From contig NZ_AFWT01000039.1 in NCBI RefSeq assembly GCF_000224065.1, positions 1 through 44,565 on the forward strand: a DNA stretch of 44,565 nucleotides. Direction: 5' to 3'. Under the pieces are notes generated by a model. It was given only the letters and a program-made list of their open reading frames with translations. It was not told where the DNA came from and ran no database searches. This stretch comes from Thiorhodococcus drewsii AZ1 (lineage in GTDB: Bacteria; Pseudomonadota; Gammaproteobacteria; Chromatiales; Chromatiaceae). The translations under genes were made by a program, and so were the position numbers. Shown piece after piece: positions 20,635 to 28,123 of the stretch (position 1 is the stretch's first letter; the number at the start of each line of letters is the position of its first letter).

Positions 20635-21726
20635 ATGCAAGAGGCCCGCTTCTACGATCAGCTCGAACAGTCTCGGGTGCAGTGTCGGCTCTGTCCGCAC
20701 GACTGCGTGATCGCCGAGAGCGGACGTGGTGTCTGCGCGGTGCGCTATAACAGCGACGGTAGGCTTTACAGCCTGGTTGCCGACCGGGTCATCGCCCGCA
20801 CACTGGATCCGATCGAGAAAAAGCCGCTCTTTCATTTCTATCCTGGCTCGACCGCCTATTCAGTCGCCGCCCTGGGTTGCAACCTGCGCTGTAATTTCTG
20901 TCAGAACTGGGAGATCTCTCAATGGCCGCGCGAGGCATTGCCGAGCCGGGTCGGGTCGCAGAGGGACGCGTTGGGGGAGGTGGATGGCATTTGCCCGGAT
21001 GTCGCTCGGCTGACCGATCGGATTCCGGGAGAGGAGGTGACTCCAGCGCAGATCGTGCGGGCGGCCCGCAACGCGGGGGCGCGCACTATCGCCTATACCT
21101 TCACCGAGCCGACCATCTACTACGAGCTGGCCTATGCGATCGCCTGTGAGGCGAAGGAGGCGGGGCTCTTCAATGCCTTCATCACCAACGGATACATCAA
21201 CGAGACGCCGCAACGCGAGTTGTGCCGGGTGATTGACGCAGCCAATGTCGATCTCAAGTTCTTCCGCGAGGAGAGCTACCGACATTTCAGTCGGGTCAAG
21301 ATGGTGCCCGTGCTGGATGCGATTCGGCGTTATCACGCGTTAGGCGTCTGGCTGGAGATCACGACCCTGGTGATTCCTGGCGTCAACGATTCGGATGAGG
21401 AGCTTCGTGGCATCGCCGGATTCATCGCCTCCCTGTCCCCCGATATTCCCTGGCACGTTTCGCGCTTCCATGCCGACTATGAATTGCAGCAGGTTCCGCC
21501 AACGCCGATCGCCAGGCTCCAACGTGCGGTCGAGATCGGAAGGGATGCCGGACTGCGCTATGTCTATACCGGCAATCTGCCGGGTGATGGTGGCGAGCAT
21601 ACCCAATGCTACCGCTGTGGTAAGCGGTTGGTTCAACGCCATGGTTTTCACCTGCTCGCCAATTACGTCCGCCACGGCGACTGTCCAGACTGCGCGGCTT
21701 CGATCGCGGGTGTGGGGATGGGGTAG
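20635..21726 (+). CDS. amrS: AmmeMemoRadiSam system radical SAM enzyme AmrS
   Basis: Radical SAM protein related to the pyruvate formate-lyase activating enzyme family. Starting at MQEARFYDQ it has 363 residues. It carries an N-terminal cysteine pair (CRLCPHDC), the 4Fe-4S motif CNLRCNFC, the NGYINETP segment, and a C-terminal zinc-type pair (CYRCGKR, CPDC). The family always co-occurs with AMMECR1 and MEMO homologues; both are present here at 26273-27653 on the other strand. The reaction is unknown, although tRNA modification has been proposed. GGAG lies 9 bases before ATG 20635. An in-frame GTG at 20563 would add 24 unsupported residues. Confidence 0.93.
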   Translation: MQEARFYDQLEQSRVQCRLCPHDCVIAESGRGVCAVRYNSDGRLYSLVADRVIARTLDPIEKKPLFHFYPGSTAYSVAALGCNLRCNFCQNWEISQWPREALPSRVGSQRDALGEVDGICPDVARLTDRIPGEEVTPAQIVRAARNAGARTIAYTFTEPTIYYELAYAIACEAKEAGLFNAFITNGYINETPQRELCRVIDAANVDLKFFREESYRHFSRVKMVPVLDAIRRYHALGVWLEITTLVIPGVNDSDEELRGIAGFIASLSPDIPWHVSRFHADYELQQVPPTPIARLQRAVEIGRDAGLRYVYTGNLPGDGGEHTQCYRCGKRLVQRHGFHLLANYVRHGDCPDCAASIAGVGMG

Positions 21727-21755
21727 ATCGTTGGCCGTCTGCGGTTTCAGGAGGC

Positions 21756-22775
21756 TCAGTGTTTTGAACAGAAGGTCTTCAGTCGGGATTCGGATAGCCA
21801 CGTCTCCTCACCGGAGGGCAGCTCGCCGCTTGGATCGAGGAGCCAGGCGACGATGTCGGCTCGCACGCGGGCGCCTTGGCGATCGCGCGGCAGCATGTGC
21901 CAGCCGTTGCGGTAGAGCACCAGCCGAGTCCGGTTTCGGTTTGGCAACTCGCGGATCATGCCGCAGAAGGCGGGCTTGGGGATGATCTCGTCTCGCGCTC
22001 CGTAGAGCAGGAGCGTCGGCAGTTTCAAGCTCGGCGTGCGTGCCCGTGCCTTGTCCATCAGCTCGGTTACGCCCCAGAGCGCGTCGACGCGCGCCCCCTT
22101 GATGATCAGCGGATCGGCCGACATGGCGTATAGCAGGGCGCGATTGTCGGTTGGACGGATGCGGATTCCCTTTCCGGTGAGGATCATGGATGGAACCGTA
22201 TGGACGGCTGCAGTCAGGGCGAGACGTTGGTACCAGGGCATCGAGTCGCGCGACCAGACGGCTGGGGCGATGAGGATCAGTCCGGCAATGTTGCTCGGGC
22301 AGCGCGCGGAGGCGAGCATGGCGACTGCGCCACCCATGCTTTCACCTGCGATGTAGATTTCCGCCTGCGGGTGGCGACGGTGTAGGAGATTGATGAGGAT
22401 GCAGGCATCTTCGACCAGCCTTTCGCTGCCATGCCAGCGTCCGGCCAGCCGGGTGGCTCCGAATCCGCGCTGATCGACCGCATAGGTCCTGATCCCCTGC
22501 TTGGCCAGGTCGAGTCCGAGCGGCTCGATGGCGTGGCTGTAGTCGTTGAAGCCATGAAGCCCCAGAACCAGGATCGATGGCGATGCCGATCCTGACCAGA
22601 CCCGCAACGGTAGCTGATAGCCATCGGGCATGAAGACATGATCCGCTTGTAGTGCGGGGGCTCTTTCCAGAGGGCCGGGCTCGATCGCTTGAGGCCCGGC
22701 GCATCCGCTCAGGAGCAGTGCGGTGGCGATGAGTCTCTGAGCCCAGCAGCGGCCGGCCGATTCGTCATCTCGCAT
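21756..22775 (-). CDS. Lipoprotein alpha/beta hydrolase (lysophospholipase/monoacylglycerol lipase-like)
   Basis: Serine hydrolase of the PldB/monoglyceride-lipase type with a lipoprotein signal peptide. After MRDDES the hydrophobic stretch ends in a lipobox, LLLSGC. The oxyanion region is GLHGFNDYS, the nucleophile lies in AGESMGGAVA, the acid in LYGARDEIIP and the histidine in NGWHMLPRD. At 339 residues it is normal for the family. The mature protein is probably anchored in the outer or inner membrane facing the periplasm. It starts 13 bases after the GGDEF-EAL gene and is its likely operon partner. The substrate cannot be told from sequence. It converges on amrS with only 29 bases between stops. 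Confidence 0.85.
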   Translation of the reverse strand: MRDDESAGRCWAQRLIATALLLSGCAGPQAIEPGPLERAPALQADHVFMPDGYQLPLRVWSGSASPSILVLGLHGFNDYSHAIEPLGLDLAKQGIRTYAVDQRGFGATRLAGRWHGSERLVEDACILINLLHRRHPQAEIYIAGESMGGAVAMLASARCPSNIAGLILIAPAVWSRDSMPWYQRLALTAAVHTVPSMILTGKGIRIRPTDNRALLYAMSADPLIIKGARVDALWGVTELMDKARARTPSLKLPTLLLYGARDEIIPKPAFCGMIRELPNRNRTRLVLYRNGWHMLPRDRQGARVRADIVAWLLDPSGELPSGEETWLSESRLKTFCSKH

Positions 22776-22788
22776 GAAGGGCACCAGA

Positions 22789-25629
22789 TCAGGTCGTGAG
22801 CGGCATGGGGCCTTGCTGGAGCAGGCGCGTGAAGTCATGCGATGGGACCGGCGGGCTGAAGAAATAGCCCTGTATTTCATCGCAACCCTGGCGTCCGAGA
22901 AACTCCAGATGCTCTTGGGTCTCGACGCCCTCGGCAATGACGCTGAACTCGAGGCTGTGCGCCAGGGTGATGATGGAGCACACGATAGCGGCGTCCTTAT
23001 CGCTGGTGCTGAGATTGCGGATGAAGGATTGGTCGATCTTGAGCGTATGGACCGGGAAGCGCTTGAGATAGCTGAGCGAGGAATGGCCCGTTCCGAAATC
23101 GTCGATACTGATATGGATGCCCATCTCCTTGAAGGTATTCAGGGTGCGGATGGTCTTCTCCATATCCTCCATGGCCCCCGATTCGGTGACCTCGAATTCG
23201 AGCTGCGCCGGATCGATGCCCGTGTTCTCCAGCGTCTCGACGACCTTGATCACCAGGTCAGGCTGGCGGAACTGTAAGGGCGAGAGATTGACGGCGATGC
23301 GCAGGTCCGCGTACCCCTGCCGGTTCCAGTCCAGGGTCTGCAGACAGGCGGTTCGGATGATCCAGTCTCCGATTGGAATGATGAGGCCGGTCTCTTCGCA
23401 CAGTGGGATGAACTGGGCGGGCGAGACCCGACCTCGCTCCGGATGATTCCAGCGCAGGAGGGCCTCGGCTCCCAGGATACGCCCAGTTCGGGTGGCCACC
23501 TTGGGTTGGTAGTAGAGCTCGAATTCGCCGCGTGCGAGCGCGCGGCGCAGTCCGTTTTCCATGTCCAGTCGCTCGGTCGCCTCCGCGTTCAGAACCTTTG
23601 AATAGAACTGATAGTTGTTCTTCCCGATCGCCTTTGCGTGATACATGGCCGTGTCCGCGTTCTTCAGCAGATCGTTCGCCGTTTCGCCATCGGTCGGGTA
23701 GCAGGCGATACCGATGCTCGCGGACGTGAAGATCTCGCGGTCGTTGATTTGCAAGGGGCGCTCGAGAGCCCTGATGATCTTGCCTGCGATCGCGCTGGTC
23801 AGCGCGACGGACTCCTTCGGGTTGGCGCCTTGCTGGATCAGCACGACGAATTCGTCCCCGCCGATCCGCGAGATGGTGTCCTCCGTTCTGACCAGGCTGG
23901 CGAAGCGCTCCCCGACCTGGCGCAGCAAGAGGTCGCCCGAGAGGTGCCCGAGCGAGTCATTGACCGTCTTGAAACGGTCGAGGTCGATGAAGAGCAGCGC
24001 GACGAATGAGTGTTCGCGCTCGGCGCGGGCGAGCGCCAGATTGAGACGGTCGCGGAGCATCAGGCGGTTCGGCAGTCCGGTCAGCGTGTCGTAGTGCGCC
24101 ATGTAATAGAGCTGTTCCTCCCAGCTCGCGTTGGTGAGCGCCACTGCGACGCGATTGGCGAAGTCGCAGGCGAGCTGGATGTCCTCGTTCGATGGCCCCG
24201 GTGCTTGCGTGTATCCCAGTGAGATGACCGCCGAAATCTCCTTCTTGATGACGACGGGTAGCAGCAGGAACAGTGAGGCTCCCTGGCGCTGGAGCGGAAT
24301 AAGCGGTTCGGGTAGCGCTTCGTGATCGGAGACCAGGAGATATTTCTGGGCCTCGAGTCTTCGATGCCACGCGGGGGAGGCCGGATGTCGTTCCAGACTC
24401 AGTTCGTCACGCAGGCGTTCGTCTCGGATATAGGTCTTGAGGTCTTTCTCGTCCGTTGCGGTCAGGGTTATGGCGATGCGGTCGTGCGGCACCACCTCGT
24501 GCATGCGGGCGAGGACGATCCTCACGATGTCCTCGATCTTGAGGGTCGAGAGAATGAGTCGATCGATGTCCGCCATGGTCGAGAGCGTGCCGATCTGGCG
24601 ATCGATGGTCACGGCCATTCGGTTGAGCGAGTGCGCGAGCGCTTCGAACTCGTCGCCGCTTTCGACCCGTACGGGCTGGTCGAAGACCCGGCTTGAGATG
24701 CGTTGCACTCCATCCATGAGCCGCTCGAGTGGGATCAGGCTCTTGCGGATCTGGTGCAGACTGAGCAGCGCCACGACCGCAATCGTTAGCGGGATGACGA
24801 AGATGAAAATGGTGCCGAATCGCTTGACCGGAACCAGGGCGACGTTCCGGGGCAGGGACCGGAAGATGGTCCATTCGGAGATGTCGAAGTCGGGCTTGAG
24901 GAAAAGCCGCCAAGACATGACGAGGATCGCCTTGTCCAGGTGTATGTCTTGCTCCTGGGCGTTGGGACGATCGATCGCCCGAAGTTGTTCGGGGGAGGGC
25001 GGTTGGCTTGGATCGGAGCAGAAGAGCGGTCGGCTCGATGGATCGAGAACACAGAGCTGGGTCTTCTGGTCCAACGCCTGCGGTGCCCAGAAGAGATAGT
25101 CGGGATCGATGGTGCCGATCAGCGTTCCACGCTCGGGATGGCGGGTGTCGAGCCAGCGGGCGAGTGTGATGAGGGGCAACCTGTCGTGACGGGGTTGGGT
25201 GCGTAGCACGGCCTTTCCAGCGGCCAGGTGGTCGGTGTGCTCGGCCGTGAAGACGGCGAGCGGGTCGATCCCTGGAGCCGTGCCGCTGTCGGCGTGCTCC
25301 GTCAGCAGCGAAACGCGCTCGAAGCCGTGCGGTGTGTCCAGCAATCTCCACGGGTGAGCCTCGTCGCCTGTCATCGACATAGAGCTATCGGCGTGCGTCC
25401 TCATCCAGTCGAGCTGTTTGTCGAGCAACAGCAGGCGGTCGAGCAATGCGAGTCCGTATTCCTTGTTCGACTGTCGAAGCTGCTCGTATCGCTGTTCTGT
25501 GAGGAGCGAGACGATCTGATCGTAGGCGAGAATGGATAGGGAGATGACCGGGACCAGAGCCGAGACGATGAACAGGAAGAAAACCCTGCGAGCGACCCGA
25601 CTACGCAGGAATTCCATTTCGATCTTCAT
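22789..25629 (-). CDS. Membrane GGDEF-EAL cyclic-di-GMP signalling protein
   Basis: Sensor of 946 residues. A transmembrane helix (about 14-36) is followed by a periplasmic sensor region to about 265, a second helix (about 268-290), a HAMP domain (about 290-345) and a GAF-like domain (about 355-500). The GGDEF domain has intact RIGGDEFVVL with an RTED inhibitory-site motif five residues before it. The EAL domain has intact EALLRW, DDFGTGHSSLSYL, KIDQSFI and AEGVETQEH. Both halves look catalytically competent, so it could make or degrade c-di-GMP depending on signal. It lies 6 bases after the pilin-like gene and 13 before the lipoprotein hydrolase. Confidence 0.93.
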   Translation of the reverse strand: MKIEMEFLRSRVARRVFFLFIVSALVPVISLSILAYDQIVSLLTEQRYEQLRQSNKEYGLALLDRLLLLDKQLDWMRTHADSSMSMTGDEAHPWRLLDTPHGFERVSLLTEHADSGTAPGIDPLAVFTAEHTDHLAAGKAVLRTQPRHDRLPLITLARWLDTRHPERGTLIGTIDPDYLFWAPQALDQKTQLCVLDPSSRPLFCSDPSQPPSPEQLRAIDRPNAQEQDIHLDKAILVMSWRLFLKPDFDISEWTIFRSLPRNVALVPVKRFGTIFIFVIPLTIAVVALLSLHQIRKSLIPLERLMDGVQRISSRVFDQPVRVESGDEFEALAHSLNRMAVTIDRQIGTLSTMADIDRLILSTLKIEDIVRIVLARMHEVVPHDRIAITLTATDEKDLKTYIRDERLRDELSLERHPASPAWHRRLEAQKYLLVSDHEALPEPLIPLQRQGASLFLLLPVVIKKEISAVISLGYTQAPGPSNEDIQLACDFANRVAVALTNASWEEQLYYMAHYDTLTGLPNRLMLRDRLNLALARAEREHSFVALLFIDLDRFKTVNDSLGHLSGDLLLRQVGERFASLVRTEDTISRIGGDEFVVLIQQGANPKESVALTSAIAGKIIRALERPLQINDREIFTSASIGIACYPTDGETANDLLKNADTAMYHAKAIGKNNYQFYSKVLNAEATERLDMENGLRRALARGEFELYYQPKVATRTGRILGAEALLRWNHPERGRVSPAQFIPLCEETGLIIPIGDWIIRTACLQTLDWNRQGYADLRIAVNLSPLQFRQPDLVIKVVETLENTGIDPAQLEFEVTESGAMEDMEKTIRTLNTFKEMGIHISIDDFGTGHSSLSYLKRFPVHTLKIDQSFIRNLSTSDKDAAIVCSIITLAHSLEFSVIAEGVETQEHLEFLGRQGCDEIQGYFFSPPVPSHDFTRLLQQGPMPLTT

Positions 25630-25635
25630 GGTTGA

Positions 25636-26127
25636 TCAGTAATCCGAGGCCAATCCCAAATATCCGCCGTTGTTGGCTCGCACGATGTCGTCCTGGCTGA
25701 TCTTGGCGGTCAGCGGAGAGGTGCTGCGACCGTCCGCGCCCATGCTGTAGAGGTCGTAGTCGGTGTTGATCGGGACCAGGTTGTGATCCTTGCGGAGCTT
25801 TCCCTTTCCCTTGGTCTTGGCGATATTGAGATATTGGTATGGATTGCCCCAGGGGTCGAGCAGGCTGTCGAATCCGCCACCGAGTTCGGCGAGGTCGTCT
25901 GGATAGCGTTGATTGACGACGTAGAAGCGCTCCATGGCCGACTCGATCTGCACCATGTCCGATTTGGCCTGTTCGAGTTCCGTCTTCTGCATCAGGTGCG
26001 AGTAGGAGCCCATGGCAATGGAGGCCAGGATGGCGGCGATCAGAATGGAGAGCATCAGCTCAACCAGTGTGAAACCACGGCTGCGTGCACGGAGGAGTGA
26101 TTCGATCAGGCGTCGCAGGAACACCAT
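25636..26127 (-). CDS. Type IV pilin/GspG-like pseudopilin
   Basis: Has the prepilin signature RSRGFTLVELMLSILIAAIL: the peptidase site falls after Gly, giving mature Phe1 and Glu5, followed by the hydrophobic helix. The rest resembles major pseudopilins, with MERFYVVNQRYPDDLAELG and a C-terminal LLDPWGNPYQY ... DLYSMGADGR block, the GspG pattern that binds calcium. From ATG 26127 it is 163 residues with an 18-residue leader. ATG 26148 (7 residues longer) is equally possible, since neither has a clear ribosome-binding site. No other secretion or pilus gene is next to it; it is grouped with c-di-GMP and AmmeMemoRadiSam genes. Confidence 0.85.
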   Translation of the reverse strand: MVFLRRLIESLLRARSRGFTLVELMLSILIAAILASIAMGSYSHLMQKTELEQAKSDMVQIESAMERFYVVNQRYPDDLAELGGGFDSLLDPWGNPYQYLNIAKTKGKGKLRKDHNLVPINTDYDLYSMGADGRSTSPLTAKISQDDIVRANNGGYLGLASDY

Positions 26128-26272
26128 GTGTCGTGAGCCGTCTTGCATCAGGTGACTGCCGGGGTATGAGTGTGCGGCACTGTAACCCTTGGTTGCGGTG
26201 TGCCGGTGGGGCGTTGTTCGCAGATCCAGCATGCGGTTTTAGGCTACTCCCGGGACGCGAGACGGCTGAGTT

Positions 26273-26890
26273 TCAAGTCGCGGCCCCTCCGAAGGATTCG
26301 GTGCCGTAGCGTGAGACCTGGATGTCGGTCGACCAGTATCCGAGCGGCAGTCCGGCCTTGCGTTTGAGATGTGCGAGAAAATCGACGGGGTCGGGAAGCT
26401 GCTCCCAGACCGAGGGCAGAAACGTCCCGCGATGGGCACCGGCCGTCAGGATGAGCCCGTCGCGACCGGGCCGGATTCGGCGCAGCAGGTCGTGCTCGGA
26501 GTCGAATGCGAGCGGTTCGGGCGGCGTCAGAACGGAGATGTGGAGCTCCAGTTGGGCGAACTCACTGGGGCGCAGACGGGGAAAGCGCGGATCTTCGAAG
26601 GCCGCGGCGAAGGCGTTGTGGGCCACGTCGACGACCAGCGGACGACGCGCCTCCAGCACCCCGATGCAGCCGCGTAGATCCCCCTCGATCTGCAGCGTGA
26701 CGAAGGTGGCGCGCGTTTCGCGCAATGCCTCGGGATAGGCTTCCGGGTCGGGGCGTAGCACGACACCTTGTTCCAATCCATGGGCGATGGAGCGCGCAGC
26801 GACCCCGAGCAGTGACATCCGCAGGTCGGCGTCGTAGCGGTTCGATTCGCCTTCGGGTGTCTGTGGATCAGTGGAGTGCATAGGCGCCAT
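26273..26890 (-). CDS. amrA: AMMECR1 domain protein AmrA
   Basis: Bacterial homologue of human AMMECR1, 205 residues, with the invariant LRGCIGVLE motif near residue 75 and the downstream LELHISVLTPPEPL and GYWSTDIQVSRYGTESF segments. It is one of the three AmmeMemoRadiSam components. Its start overlaps the 3' end of amrB by 23 bases, with AGGTGG placed 6 bases before ATG 26890, so the pair is translationally coupled. An internal ATG at 26881 is an alternative. Function is unknown. Confidence 0.93.
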   Translation of the reverse strand: MAPMHSTDPQTPEGESNRYDADLRMSLLGVAARSIAHGLEQGVVLRPDPEAYPEALRETRATFVTLQIEGDLRGCIGVLEARRPLVVDVAHNAFAAAFEDPRFPRLRPSEFAQLELHISVLTPPEPLAFDSEHDLLRRIRPGRDGLILTAGAHRGTFLPSVWEQLPDPVDFLAHLKRKAGLPLGYWSTDIQVSRYGTESFGGAAT

Positions 26891-27653
26891 ATCCCACCAC
26901 CTGGTCGCGAGAGCCGGCCGTATCGCCCGAGTTGCGTAGATCCAGGGTTTCGGCCTGGAGTCCGCGTCGCTTGGCGAGGGTGAGAAGACCCCGCAACGGA
27001 TAATGGCCGCAGGCCTGGTCGGGGCCGATCCCGTTCGGATCGAGCGTTTCGATCGCGGTCGACGTCTGGCGGTCCAGGCGGTTTGCGGTCTCGTAATCCA
27101 GATAATGGCTCAGGTCCGAGCTGATGAGGATCAGGGTCTCGGGGCCGCCCCAAAGAGCGTCCAGCACCTCGGCGACCGACTCGGGGGTTGCCTCACCGAC
27201 CACGAAGGGCACCAGCTTGAAATCACCGAGCGCCCGTTGCAGGAAGGGGAGCTGGACCTCCAGGCTGTGCTCGAAGGTGTGGGCGGACTCCAGCGGTTGG
27301 ACCTGGGGTAGCTTCAGTGCCGATTCGATCGCCGCGCGATCAAGTCGAACGAGACCGAGAGGTGTCGCGAAATCGCTTGCCATGCTGGCCGCCAGCCCCT
27401 GAAAGGGCAGGCGATGGCTCGGACCCAGGAGCACGACGCGCCGTATGGCATCACGGACAGGTGCGAGCGTCGCGTAGGCGCTGGCTGCGATGGGGCCGGA
27501 GTAGACGTAGCCCGCGTGCGGAGCGATCAACGCCTTTGGTGGCTGGGCGCCGGTTCGGTCGCTGGACAGATACAGGTCCAGCATGACGCCCAACTCTTGG
27601 GCGTTACCTGGATAGAAGCGGTTGGCCACCGCAGGTTGCCGAATCTGAGACAT
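26868..27653 (-). CDS. amrB: MEMO1 family protein AmrB
   Basis: Homologue of human MEMO1 and of LigB-type dioxygenase folds, 261 residues. Metal-ligand positions of the family appear in APHAGYVYSG, LLGPSHRLPFQG, ESAHTFEHSLEVQLPFL and ISSDLSHYLDY; in MEMO1 the His/Asp/Cys triad binds metal. AGGAGG lies 9 bases before the ATG. It is first of the amrB-amrA pair, and may head a minus-strand transcript that continues into the pilin and c-di-GMP genes. Confidence 0.94.
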   Translation of the reverse strand: MSQIRQPAVANRFYPGNAQELGVMLDLYLSSDRTGAQPPKALIAPHAGYVYSGPIAASAYATLAPVRDAIRRVVLLGPSHRLPFQGLAASMASDFATPLGLVRLDRAAIESALKLPQVQPLESAHTFEHSLEVQLPFLQRALGDFKLVPFVVGEATPESVAEVLDALWGGPETLILISSDLSHYLDYETANRLDRQTSTAIETLDPNGIGPDQACGHYPLRGLLTLAKRRGLQAETLDLRNSGDTAGSRDQVVGYGAYALH

Positions 27654-27749
27654 GGATTTCGCCTCCTGCTTGGACTCTGTGATCGATGCGCTCGGTTGGT
27701 CCTCTGGGATTCTATTATGCGTGGCGATGTCGGATATCGCAGGACCCGA

Positions 27750-28082
27750 TCATTCGGGTCTTGGTTTGGGGCCGTCCGAGAATTTCTCCAGCAGGGTTGC
27801 GCAACCGTCCGCATCCTTGATCCACTCCATTCCGGCCTCGTTGGGAACGGCGGCCGCCTTGGCCCGGATAGCGGCGATCGACTGCATGATGATCGCGTTC
27901 AACGCGTCAGGATCGCCCAAGCCTTGTTTTTTGGCCGTGTCCGCAGCGAGGCAGACACCGGCCTGGGCGCCCATCACCAGACCGCCAGCCGCTCCCATGC
28001 CGGCACCGAACCCGATCGCGAGCACACCGCCGACGGCTGCGCCGACTAAAAGAAAAACGAGTGCGATAATGGTCGTTCGCAT
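27750..28082 (-). CDS. Small glycine-rich membrane or exported protein
   Basis: 110 residues, not recognised. The N-terminal 45 residues form a hydrophobic, glycine-rich segment with zipper-like spacing (VGAAVGGVLAIGFGAGMGAA). It could be a membrane hairpin or a long signal sequence. The C-terminal half is soluble with two cysteines (VCLAAD and GCATLL). AGGAGGG stands 8 bases before the ATG, which supports real translation. It sits 96 bases upstream of amrB on the same strand and 41 bases from the divergent slt. Confidence 0.7.
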   Translation of the reverse strand: MRTTIIALVFLLVGAAVGGVLAIGFGAGMGAAGGLVMGAQAGVCLAADTAKKQGLGDPDALNAIIMQSIAAIRAKAAAVPNEAGMEWIKDADGCATLLEKFSDGPKPRPE

Positions 28083-28123
28083 GGGGCAAACCCTCCTGTC
28101 TTAGCCTGAGTCTTGATATTGCT

